A stretch of 18,229 bases of DNA from Lachnospiraceae bacterium (lineage in GTDB: Bacteria; Bacillota_A; Clostridia; Lachnospirales; Lachnospiraceae). The notes below the pieces were generated by a model. It saw only the letters and a list, made by a program, of their open reading frames with translations, did not search any database and was not told the origin of the DNA. The translations under genes and the position numbers were made by a program. The stretch lies in contig JAILDD010000114.1 of the NCBI GenBank assembly GCA_024689605.1, positions 1 to 18,229 of the forward strand, given 5' to 3'. Positions 6,703-14,687 of the stretch are shown here, piece after piece (position 1 is the first letter of the stretch; every line of letters begins with the position of its first letter).

Positions 6703-7418
6703 TTTTTCTTCCTTTTTATCCTGTGAAGCTGCGGCCTTATGACCAGTTCCTCTACAACAACACCCTCGGGCCTTGAAAGGACAAAGAGTACGGCATCCGC
6801 AACATCCTGCGATGAAAGGGATGCACCGGTTTCACCAGCAGCTTCAAAATCCGCATTTCTGTATAAACGGGTATCTGTCATATCCGGAAGAATGGCAGTC
6901 ACCCTTACGCCGTGTTTTCTGGCTTCTTCAAATATACTTTTCGAAAAACTGTAAAGTCCTGCTTTGGCTGCTCCATAAGCGGCACCATGAGGATTCGCAT
7001 TTGAAATGGCAGTAACGGAAGAAATGTTAATTATGCTTCCGCCATTAGCTTTCATATCCCTTAATAACATCTGTGTCAGTATAAGGGGTGCTTCCAGGTC
7101 AGTTCTCACTATTTCCTTTATCTTAGAAGCGTTCAGTTCCTCGTGAAGCCCGTAATATGCGCATCCTGCATTATTTATAAGCACATCTATATGGTGTTCC
7201 TTACGGATATCGTCTACACACTTTTTCAGTGAGTCATCATCTGTTATATCACATGTAACACAGTGAAAACTGTCAGATATCGTCTTCGTGTCATCATCAA
7301 AATTTCTGCCGATACCATATACTTCATACCCGTTATCAGCAAGCGTCCTTGCGATGGCAAGTCCTATTCCTGACGATGCACCGGTTATGAACACTGTTTT
7401 TTTTCTATTCATTTCCAT
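6699..7418 (-). CDS. SDR family NAD(P)-dependent oxidoreductase
   Basis: A classical short-chain dehydrogenase/reductase of 239 residues, cytoplasmic. The Rossmann glycine motif TGASSGIG is at 12-19 and NNAG at 82-85. The catalytic Ser is at about 133-134, and YGAAK supplies Y148 and K152. Arg38 just after the second strand hints at NADP(H) preference. The substrate cannot be told. The start at 7418 is supported by AAAGGTGTTCAG before ATG. It overlaps the end of the radical SAM gene by ten bases and the metal ATPase by four, so it is embedded in the operon. The pairing with an SPL-family protein suggests a shared role but is inference. The tail is basic (RIKRKKK). Confidence 0.93.
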   Translation of the reverse strand: MEMNRKKTVFITGASSGIGLAIARTLADNGYEVYGIGRNFDDDTKTISDSFHCVTCDITDDDSLKKCVDDIRKEHHIDVLINNAGCAYYGLHEELNASKIKEIVRTDLEAPLILTQMLLRDMKANGGSIINISSVTAISNANPHGAAYGAAKAGLYSFSKSIFEEARKHGVRVTAILPDMTDTRLYRNADFEAAGETGASLSSQDVADAVLFVLSRPEGVVVEELVIRPQLHRIKRKKK

Positions 7419-8704
7419 CTGAACACCTTTGCCCCGGGATCACTCTCTATGATAAGCCCGTACATAAAAGATTCCATTTCATCCGCTATCTTTTCCGGGT
7501 ACTGGTAGTAACCATTCACCACATCATACGGATACTGGACAAGTGCAGATTTCTGATATCTTAAACGCATATTTTTAAGATAGCTGTCTGATATCCTGAA
7601 ACTGCCTATACTGTAGTCCCTGATATGCCCAAGGTCTATCCGGCTCCTGATATAGTCCCACATTTCCCGGTACATATCCCGCCAGCCCTTTACAAAAATC
7701 ATAGGATCAAAACACAGCCTGAAGGGATATTTGGTGAAACTGCCATCCGTATCACTTCCATAAGATTCCATTCCGGAAACGATCGCACTTATACGACGCG
7801 CCAGGTCAGGCGTATTTCTTTCGTATCTTTTTATGATATTATCCGGAGACAGGGTGTAGGCAAATATCACACGTTCGTTCCATTCAATATCACTCCACAG
7901 ATCCGTCCTTGCACATTTTGTTCTTATCTCGATAGTAAGATCCTTATGTACTCTTGTAAAATCACACCATCTTTTTATATATCCCGTAAGATCTTCAAAG
8001 CTCATCAGATCCGTGTCATATGAAACACAGAGATACACCGGAAATGATTCCAGAAGTTTCTCAACTTCTGCAAATATGTCATCCAGGTTTATGAATATCA
8101 CCGGGATATCTGAGGGATACATCCCCTTAAGGTAGCAGTATTCGCAGTCATACAGACAGTTCATTACACAGGAAGTATAATAAAAATGGCGGTTTCCGAA
8201 ATCCTGGCATACGGGCGCACCTTCATACAGCAGCCGTCCCGTCTTATTTGCAAGCACCAGGTTCCTTCCTGATCTTACAGACGGTCCACCGGCTAAAATA
8301 TCTTTGTAATGCTTTATATATACTATATCCGGTGACTTAAGCCTTTCCGTTATCCTTTTAACATCCGCACCATCCCTGACAGCTTCCTCAATATAAAGCC
8401 GAAGTCCGCTGTCCTGATTTTTATGTGCATGGCACTTCGGATCATTTTCTTTCAAAACACTCCGGCATTCTCCGGAAGCCCCTTCCCTGATATCCTCTGC
8501 ATCATACTGCAGCAGTTCACATAACCTGTCCAGGGCAGCCTTGCCCGCCCTCTTATCCCTGCAGGGTATCAGCCCCTCATTGCGAAGTATTTCCATGTAA
8601 TCCGGAATACTTCTTCCCGCTGCATCGGCATAGGCGAAGAGCTGTCTTATACGGTTTTCCATTGCAACAGAGGCGTGTATTTCTTTTGAAAAATAATCTA
8701 CCAT
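7409..8704 (-). CDS. Spore photoproduct lyase (SPL) family radical SAM protein
   Basis: A radical SAM enzyme, 431 residues, cytoplasmic. The [4Fe-4S] motif is C183-x3-C187-x2-C190 (in MNCLYDCEYCYLKG), matching the CX3CX2C of the SPL family, with an additional C179 before it. CVSYDTD (C226) aligns in my reading with the cysteine of Bacillus SplB that donates hydrogen (C141); this is from memory of that family. EIRTKC (259-264) and FRLCFDPMI (328-336) are further family-like blocks. About 140 N-terminal residues precede the core, more than in SplB. True SPL repairs the UV thymine dimer of spores, but many relatives in Lachnospiraceae have no tested function. No clear ribosome site precedes the ATG. 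The SDR gene overlaps its end. Confidence 0.87.
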   Translation of the reverse strand: MVDYFSKEIHASVAMENRIRQLFAYADAAGRSIPDYMEILRNEGLIPCRDKRAGKAALDRLCELLQYDAEDIREGASGECRSVLKENDPKCHAHKNQDSGLRLYIEEAVRDGADVKRITERLKSPDIVYIKHYKDILAGGPSVRSGRNLVLANKTGRLLYEGAPVCQDFGNRHFYYTSCVMNCLYDCEYCYLKGMYPSDIPVIFINLDDIFAEVEKLLESFPVYLCVSYDTDLMSFEDLTGYIKRWCDFTRVHKDLTIEIRTKCARTDLWSDIEWNERVIFAYTLSPDNIIKRYERNTPDLARRISAIVSGMESYGSDTDGSFTKYPFRLCFDPMIFVKGWRDMYREMWDYIRSRIDLGHIRDYSIGSFRISDSYLKNMRLRYQKSALVQYPYDVVNGYYQYPEKIADEMESFMYGLIIESDPGAKVFRWK

Positions 8705-8727
8705 AAAAGAATAAAGGGCAATGAGAT

Positions 8728-9144
8728 TTAAATTTTTTTCATGATCGTAAGTATGTTTTTCCCGTCCTCATTCCTGTAACTTACATGATCCATACTCTTC
8801 TTTACCATAAATATTCCCAGCCCGCCTATATCACGTTCCTCTGCAGGCTTGGTAACATCCGGTTCCGGCATCTCAAGGGGATTAAAAGGCCTTCCCTCAT
8901 CAATAAACTCCAGCGTTATCTTTTTTTCGACGTCATCTTCCAGAGTCACCCTTATCAGCGCCTTATCATCTTCCTTAAGTCCGGAGTAAAAAATGACATT
9001 GGAAAAAATCTCATCGATAGCCACATCGATTGAAATTATACTTGCCTCTGATGCTCCGGCCTCACGCATGCAGTTTTCCACAGCATCATCGATGATCGCC
9101 AGGCTATCGGTTTTAACATCCACATTCAGTTCGAAGCTTTTCAT
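8728..9144 (-). CDS. RsbW/SpoIIAB-type ATP-binding protein (anti-sigma kinase fold)
   Basis: A single HATPase domain of the GHKL family, cytoplasmic. The N box is DEIFSNVIFYSG, the G1 box is FIDEGRPFNP, and the G2 box is GGLGIFMVKKSMD. In partner switching such proteins bind a sigma factor or other target and phosphorylate a STAS antagonist. The ATG at 9144 (138 residues) is preferred over the one at 9171 because the family begins right at this strand and CGGGG precedes it; neither site is strong. It lies directly after the Cache-PP2C phosphatase gene, the usual arrangement for its opposing enzyme. A STAS protein is encoded at 16982-17281, but no sigma factor is seen in the window. Its real target is unknown. 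Confidence 0.88.
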   Translation of the reverse strand: MKSFELNVDVKTDSLAIIDDAVENCMREAGASEASIISIDVAIDEIFSNVIFYSGLKEDDKALIRVTLEDDVEKKITLEFIDEGRPFNPLEMPEPDVTKPAEERDIGGLGIFMVKKSMDHVSYRNEDGKNILTIMKKI

Positions 9145-9192
9145 ATAACAACCCCGTATTTCATAACACATCCAACTCGGTCATGTTTATTA

Positions 9193-10869
9193 TCATTCCA
9201 TATACTTCTTGAATTCCAGGCATAACATCGTAATGTCATCAAACTGCGGTGCCGAGCCCACAAATTTGTTTACGTCCACAAGAAGACCTTCTAGCAGCTG
9301 CTGTGGTGCAAGCTCCTTGTTACTGTTAAGATATTTATTCAGCCTCTCCATGCCGTACAGCTCTTCCTTAATATCTGTTGCCTCCGGCACGCCATCAGAA
9401 TACTGAACCAGGCGGTCACCGGGCTTCATTTCAAAACAGGCTGAAGAATAGGGTATTCCTTCCATTCCTGCAAGAACAAACTGGGGATTTGTCTTCTGCT
9501 CCACATACTCATACTCTCCGTCTTCACCTCTCTGCAGCAGGAAAGGATGCTCATGTCCTGCATTTACATAGTCCACCCTTCCGGTCTTCAGGTCGAGCAC
9601 AGCCTCATAAGCAGTGATAAACATCTGCTCTGAATTAGTATCGCAGAGCATATTATTAACCTCATAAAAGACTTCTCCGAGATTATCCCCTACATTCGTA
9701 TGATCCTTGATCAGTGTCTTACCTATAGCCATGAACAGAGCTGCCGGAACACCCTTGCCGGAAACATCTGCAACAACAATTGCAAGATGCGATTCATCCA
9801 CCAGGAACATATCGTAAAAATCTCCGCCAACTTCCTTGGCCGGCATCATTATGGCATATACATCTATTTCATCCCGCTCCGGAAATGCCGGAAATTTATT
9901 CGGAAGCATAGAAGCCTGTATTCCCGTTGCAACAGACAGCTCAGCCCCGATCCTTTCCTTTTCCGCAGCAACACGCTTCACTTCTTCCGTATAATCCACT
10001 ATACGCTGTGCCATCATGACAAAAGAATCTGCCAGCTGCCTTAACTCGTCATTGTGAGGATAATCCTTCTCGTTAATATTTATGACACCATGGTCATAGA
10101 ACTCCACGGTATTATAAAGGGAGCCTAACGGTTCTATCACGTTCTTTCTTACGCTTATGAGCATTAACAGTATTATCACAGCGGCACACAACGCCAGTAC
10201 AATACCTATCTGGAACATGAATTCATTTATATCTTCATATATATCCTCCAGATAATAGTCAGCCTCTACCACAAGCCTTACATCACCGTTTTCATCAAAA
10301 ACAGGTGCCCAGACGCTTATGGATTCGCCGTATGTGGAATTTTTGTTATAATTTACACCTTTAGAGCCTCTTTTTTCTTTAAGTGCCACTACCAGTCCCT
10401 CATACTCCGTCTCACCGTAATCAAAACGGTCACCGTATGAAGACATAACGGAGGTATCATCCCCTTCCCTGACCGAATCATAAACGTATATAAAGTGATC
10501 ATCATATGGCACGAACATGTACAGAAACGAGATATTCGGAAAATTAGTCTTGAACATATCCAGATATTCGCATGCCACATCAGCATACATGTCACGTTCC
10601 CCTGTTTCCGCGAAATGTTCTATGCCATCTTCCCACACTATGCTGTCTGCAATGGTATTTACCGCCTCCTGTGCCGACTCACTGTAAAACTCTATGTATG
10701 TATCCCTCAGTGCATAATACGCCACAGCAAGCGTTATGCCGGTCATGAGAAGCATCATTATAACGAGCGTAATATTCAGCCTGTGTCCCAAGCTTCCATA
10801 CCGTTTTTTTAACGTGTTTGAAGCTTTTTCCCCAGTCTGTATAATTACATTTAATCCCTTATCATCCAT
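9193..10869 (-). CDS. Membrane Cache-HAMP-PP2C phosphatase (RsbU/SpoIIE type)
   Basis: A sensor phosphatase of 558 residues. Residues 33-53 form a membrane helix, 54-217 an extracytoplasmic Cache-like sensor, 219-240 a second helix, 241-293 a HAMP linker followed by a coiled coil, and 338-556 the PP2C (SpoIIE/RsbU) domain. Metal-site blocks are visible: VGGDFYDM, VVADVSGKGVPAALFM, YVNAGHEHPFLL, QYSDGVPEATD and QFDDITMLCL. Family members dephosphorylate STAS anti-anti-sigma proteins, reversing RsbW-type kinases, one of which is encoded next. GAGGAGG precedes the ATG. The ligand is unknown. The sensor region resembles that of the MFS fusion two genes upstream. Confidence 0.94.
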   Translation of the reverse strand: MDDKGLNVIIQTGEKASNTLKKRYGSLGHRLNITLVIMMLLMTGITLAVAYYALRDTYIEFYSESAQEAVNTIADSIVWEDGIEHFAETGERDMYADVACEYLDMFKTNFPNISFLYMFVPYDDHFIYVYDSVREGDDTSVMSSYGDRFDYGETEYEGLVVALKEKRGSKGVNYNKNSTYGESISVWAPVFDENGDVRLVVEADYYLEDIYEDINEFMFQIGIVLALCAAVIILLMLISVRKNVIEPLGSLYNTVEFYDHGVININEKDYPHNDELRQLADSFVMMAQRIVDYTEEVKRVAAEKERIGAELSVATGIQASMLPNKFPAFPERDEIDVYAIMMPAKEVGGDFYDMFLVDESHLAIVVADVSGKGVPAALFMAIGKTLIKDHTNVGDNLGEVFYEVNNMLCDTNSEQMFITAYEAVLDLKTGRVDYVNAGHEHPFLLQRGEDGEYEYVEQKTNPQFVLAGMEGIPYSSACFEMKPGDRLVQYSDGVPEATDIKEELYGMERLNKYLNSNKELAPQQLLEGLLVDVNKFVGSAPQFDDITMLCLEFKKYME

Positions 10870-10896
10870 AATAAACCTCCTCAGGATCCCTGTCTT

Positions 10897-11460
10897 TTAT
10901 TCCACTTCAGTTCGGTGCAACTCTATGCATGCACTGCAGGTACAGTGTTCGCCGCATATGGGACATGTCATCCCATATTTATTCAGATCCTTGTAAAAAT
11001 CCTCTATATACTCACGGTAAACCACCCGGCCCAGGCTCAGCACCGAATCCTCTGCCGGGATATCCCCTCCCGGATATATCCACAGTTCCGTAAGGATATA
11101 CTTTGCTTTCCTCTCACACATAAGCTTATAGCATTCTTCAAACATTCTATGCGAAATGCCATGGCCTCTGTATTCCTCACGCACCACTACCGCATCCCCT
11201 GTATATGCAACATCATCCTCTACTATGGCTTTAAGCCTCTCTTCCAGTTCCGGATGGGGATATGTAAAATCGAGTCCCTTTGCCATTGAGGCAAAACCTG
11301 CCATCTCGGCTCCGTCAACAGCCTTCACTCCGGTATAATCGCACTCGGCATATTTCCGTCTGAGCTCCTGTTCAACATATTCACCGTCATTAAGATACTT
11401 CTTGTAGAGCCCTATCATCCCTTCAAGATCGTCATCATTTATGTATGAATACTCAATCAT
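10897..11460 (-). CDS. GNAT family N-acetyltransferase with Cys-rich C-terminal tail
   Basis: The GNAT core of 187 residues shows motif A as AVVVREEYRGHGISHRMFEE (90-109), with the RGHG acetyl-CoA pyrophosphate loop. The N-terminal EYSYINDDDLEGMIGLY is typical of the fold. After residue 160 it carries an unusual tail with C166, C169, C173, C175 and C178 (CPICGEHCTCSACIE), which looks like a zinc- or metal-binding knuckle. The substrate is unknown. GGAGGTGG lies in the end of the MFS gene, and the ATG overlaps that gene by eight bases, indicating translational coupling. Placement between two membrane sensors suggests it may modify a component of that system, which is inference only. Confidence 0.88.
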   Translation of the reverse strand: MIEYSYINDDDLEGMIGLYKKYLNDGEYVEQELRRKYAECDYTGVKAVDGAEMAGFASMAKGLDFTYPHPELEERLKAIVEDDVAYTGDAVVVREEYRGHGISHRMFEECYKLMCERKAKYILTELWIYPGGDIPAEDSVLSLGRVVYREYIEDFYKDLNKYGMTCPICGEHCTCSACIELHRTEVE

Positions 11461-14400
11461 TAGCCACCTCCGGCTTCTTTTTCCTCCCCAGAAGCTTTCC
11501 TATACTGTCCTTGTCAAAAGTAAATATGAGGAATAAGAATACCAGTACGCCCATGATGACCATGAAGTCCCTTATTCCCTCAGCCATTCCAAAGGATAAA
11601 AGAAAACCATATACCATGGGGCCAAGGGTCTGTCCGGCACTTTCCATCATGGAATATATTCCCATTGCCTTTCCGCTGCCATAAGACTTTACTTCACCCA
11701 GTTCGCTGAAATACGTGTACTGGCAGGTATAGGCAAAAGATATTATCAGTGAAAGGATCACCACGCCAATGATAGCCGAGTATACCGTAGGGAAAACAAC
11801 ATATATTGCCATGTTTGCCGCCATCAGTATGCTTGAGAAGACTACAGATCTGCCTGCGCCATATCTCTTTATCATACCATTTGCAATATATGGTCCGATA
11901 TAAAGAACAACCATTCCGCACAGCAGGTAAATCTGTCCTATCCTTGTTTCCGAAATCCCTGCACCGTCTGCAATGATAGGGAAAAAATACTCCCTGTAAG
12001 ACAGTGACATCATAAAAGGAAGCAGTATCATAAGGAAAAAAGCCACCACTTTCCGCCTGGTAATAAACCACAAAAATGACTTTGTGACAGCCCCTTCCCC
12101 ATCTCCGGCCGCATCATTTTCCCCGGCTGATTCTTTTGCCCTTATGGCCTCAAGCATTTCTTTTTCGGTCTTACGGAAAGGAATCATAAGAAGCGAAATA
12201 ACAAATCCCATACCTAACAGGATTGCACCTACAAGGTATATCAGCTTGTAGCCGCCCATGGACAGCAGCACAGAAGAAATACCCGCACCTATGGTAAGGC
12301 CCGAAAGTGTTCCGGCCGAAACTCCGGCAAAGGCTTTCTCGGAGCTCTCCTCACCGTCGGCCTCCGATGCTGCCGTATTGCATGAAACATATACAACACC
12401 CATGCCCATTCCGATAAAAGCTTTACCGATAAGTATGCCGTAATAATCTCCGCTGGCAAAGCATATGATGAATCCTGCTGCCTGAAGGACAAATCCCGAT
12501 ATAAGCGCAAGCTTTACACCGAATTTTTCAGCAAACCTTCCGCCCACCATGGAAAAGACTGCCATAAGCATCAGCTGTATCGACATAGGCAGAGCTATGG
12601 CCACACCGCTGCCTATAGGAAGGGAACCGTCATACAAGTCGGTACACAGCAGTACCATGAAAACATCCTGCATTGAATCTGCTGCATATGAAAGGAACAT
12701 CAGCGTCCTCAACGGAACACGTGACGGCATATCAACTGTCTTTACAGCCTTTTTCTCTATCCTTTTCTCAACAAACCCAAACAGGAAAAGAAACTCAAGC
12801 ATGCACATAGTCATGACCACAGCACAGCATATGACATTAAGTATCATTTCTTTTATAAGCTTTGTCTGCTCGGCCTGCATCCTGTCAAGATTCTGTCCCA
12901 CCTCAAGAAGGGCCACTATCCTGCCGGAAGCATCCCTTACGGGTTCAAGCACAAATGACCAGGCGCCATAACTGCTGATCTCAGTGGTATTTACCGGGAC
13001 GCCTTTTCGCAGCACCTCGGTATAGTTATTATCACCGAATTCATATATCGCACCACCGGTAGCGACAGTCTCCTCATAATCCATGACTGCATTTATATTT
13101 ACCCGGTCAGTGGTATATATTACATAATAGTAGTAAATGCCGCTGTCGTACCCTACGTCTATCATTTCATCAAGAGGTTCCTTAACAGCAATATAATCCT
13201 CACTTCCATAGGAATCTATGGAATCAAGGCGCGCAAGCCTGTCCGTATCTATCTTTGACAGCATCAGCTCCGCAAATACCCTCACACTGTCATTTCTGAG
13301 CTGAAGGCGTTCATCATTTGCCTCGACCATCAGTATGTATGTTATAAAAGTAGATATGAGTATGCTGGCAAGAACAACCATCATGATACGCAGCACCGAC
13401 TCGCTTTCCAGTGCCATATAGAAAAGCTTGACAGCACCGAATACCAGGAATATTAACGCAAGGATACAAGTAATTATCGTAATGATCCAGACAATAACCG
13501 TCATATAAAAATCATTATTGCCCAGTATGCTTATATATTCCAGAGTTCCGGGGGCAGAAAGCCTTGTTCTGACAACTGCAGTATTACCAACTGCATTATT
13601 ACCAACTCCTACGAGAAGGTCCGCATCCTCATCCGTGCAGATCTGCTTGACTGTATAATCCGTAGACATGAGTTCATAAGAATTTCCGTCACCATGAAAA
13701 TCATAAGTATATATACAGCATGTATTAGGATCGGACAGATAAAGGACGTCATTTGCCGCATCCATCGTCCAGGGATTCATTCCTTCCGGAAGTTTTATAT
13801 CCCTTCCTTCCGCATCGTCACTGTTATACTGAACAACGCTTCCATTACGATAGGCAACCACCAGCACATCATGATCCGAATCATATACAGCATCGTTTAT
13901 CTTCATTCTTGAAGGGACACTGCGGCACAGCACGGCATTATTGGATGCGTCGAAATAATAAACTTCAACATTCTCGCCGGTATCCCTTATAAAATAGATA
14001 GTCCCTTCTTCATCATAAATGCTCTTTATGGTGCTGTACTGCAACGGACCGTCATTACCCTCTGTGTAATCCTGCTCCCAGAGCGTCTCATACCCCTTGC
14101 TGTTAAATATGCGTATCCGCTCACTGTTCAGCAGGTTACCCCGGCTGCCGTATTCAACATCAACAATGTAGATATTGTCCGCCTCATCTTCCGCAACGTG
14201 CTGGGCATAGTAATAGCTGTACTCAGCATCCCCGCCTGTCAGTTCATAATCTATCTTGTCATTTTCATCCACCACCAGCACTTTTTTCATACTCTGGTCG
14301 ATGATAAGAAGATGTCCCATTGCCCCCACCGTAACTTCGCTTGCGGAGGACACCTCATATGTCGGTCCGTCATTAAGGAAATCACCAAAAAAGCTCAGGA

Positions 14401-14500
14401 ATAACAAGAGGATTAACAGCACAGAGAAATATGACAAAACCAGCACGCGGTTTTCTGCCAGCTGTTTTATCCGTTTTACTGCCTTTATGTCCTTACTCAT
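11453..14500 (-). CDS. Propeller-Cache-MFS fusion: sensor-linked major facilitator transporter
   Basis: A single frame of 1015 residues. Residues 20-41 are a membrane helix. Residues 45-325 look like a beta-propeller (repeats of the type NIYIVDVEYGS, VLVVAYRNGSVVQYN, DVLYLSDPNTCCIYTYD). Helices follow at about 331-360 and 370-392. Residues 393-548 are an extracytoplasmic Cache-like sensor with YYYYVIYTTD and LEPVRDASGRIVALLEVG. A helix at 551-576 leads to an MFS transporter (596-995, about 12 segments) with GGRFAEKFG between its second and third helices. The topology is consistent: the propeller and sensor lie outside and the MFS termini inside. There is no HAMP, kinase or phosphatase domain. 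The first gene of the operon, it has only a weak GCAGGGCAG site before ATG. It could be a transporter gated by its sensor, or a receptor; the substrate is unknown. Confidence 0.9.
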   Translation of the reverse strand: MSKDIKAVKRIKQLAENRVLVLSYFSVLLILLLFLSFFGDFLNDGPTYEVSSASEVTVGAMGHLLIIDQSMKKVLVVDENDKIDYELTGGDAEYSYYYAQHVAEDEADNIYIVDVEYGSRGNLLNSERIRIFNSKGYETLWEQDYTEGNDGPLQYSTIKSIYDEEGTIYFIRDTGENVEVYYFDASNNAVLCRSVPSRMKINDAVYDSDHDVLVVAYRNGSVVQYNSDDAEGRDIKLPEGMNPWTMDAANDVLYLSDPNTCCIYTYDFHGDGNSYELMSTDYTVKQICTDEDADLLVGVGNNAVGNTAVVRTRLSAPGTLEYISILGNNDFYMTVIVWIITIITCILALIFLVFGAVKLFYMALESESVLRIMMVVLASILISTFITYILMVEANDERLQLRNDSVRVFAELMLSKIDTDRLARLDSIDSYGSEDYIAVKEPLDEMIDVGYDSGIYYYYVIYTTDRVNINAVMDYEETVATGGAIYEFGDNNYTEVLRKGVPVNTTEISSYGAWSFVLEPVRDASGRIVALLEVGQNLDRMQAEQTKLIKEMILNVICCAVVMTMCMLEFLFLFGFVEKRIEKKAVKTVDMPSRVPLRTLMFLSYAADSMQDVFMVLLCTDLYDGSLPIGSGVAIALPMSIQLMLMAVFSMVGGRFAEKFGVKLALISGFVLQAAGFIICFASGDYYGILIGKAFIGMGMGVVYVSCNTAASEADGEESSEKAFAGVSAGTLSGLTIGAGISSVLLSMGGYKLIYLVGAILLGMGFVISLLMIPFRKTEKEMLEAIRAKESAGENDAAGDGEGAVTKSFLWFITRRKVVAFFLMILLPFMMSLSYREYFFPIIADGAGISETRIGQIYLLCGMVVLYIGPYIANGMIKRYGAGRSVVFSSILMAANMAIYVVFPTVYSAIIGVVILSLIISFAYTCQYTYFSELGEVKSYGSGKAMGIYSMMESAGQTLGPMVYGFLLSFGMAEGIRDFMVIMGVLVFLFLIFTFDKDSIGKLLGRKKKPEVAND

Positions 14501-14611
14501 TCTGCCCTGCCATCTCTTTTACTGTAAATTCTGTTTAATACTAAACTGAAAACTACGTGCACATCCTTGAATACGGATCAAAAAAATAACACATAATTAT
14601 CTAAATATGGT

Positions 14612-14639
14612 ATCATAAAATCGTTAAAAATTAAAGCAA
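14612..14639 (-). promoter_or_regulatory. Candidate promoter of the sensor-MFS operon
   Basis: On the minus strand TTGCTT (14634-14639), a 16-base spacer and TATGAT (14612-14617) give a plausible sigma-A promoter with a leader of about 105 bases. The same bases on the plus strand read TGGTATCAT (14608-14616), an extended -10-like element pointing at the divergent gene, so the two promoters may overlap back to back. The 14501-14687 spacer holds nothing else I can identify. Confidence 0.4.
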
Positions 14640-14687
14640 TCCTAAACTTAAGCTTTCAATATGAAGATCATTCAAGGAGTGAGTCCC

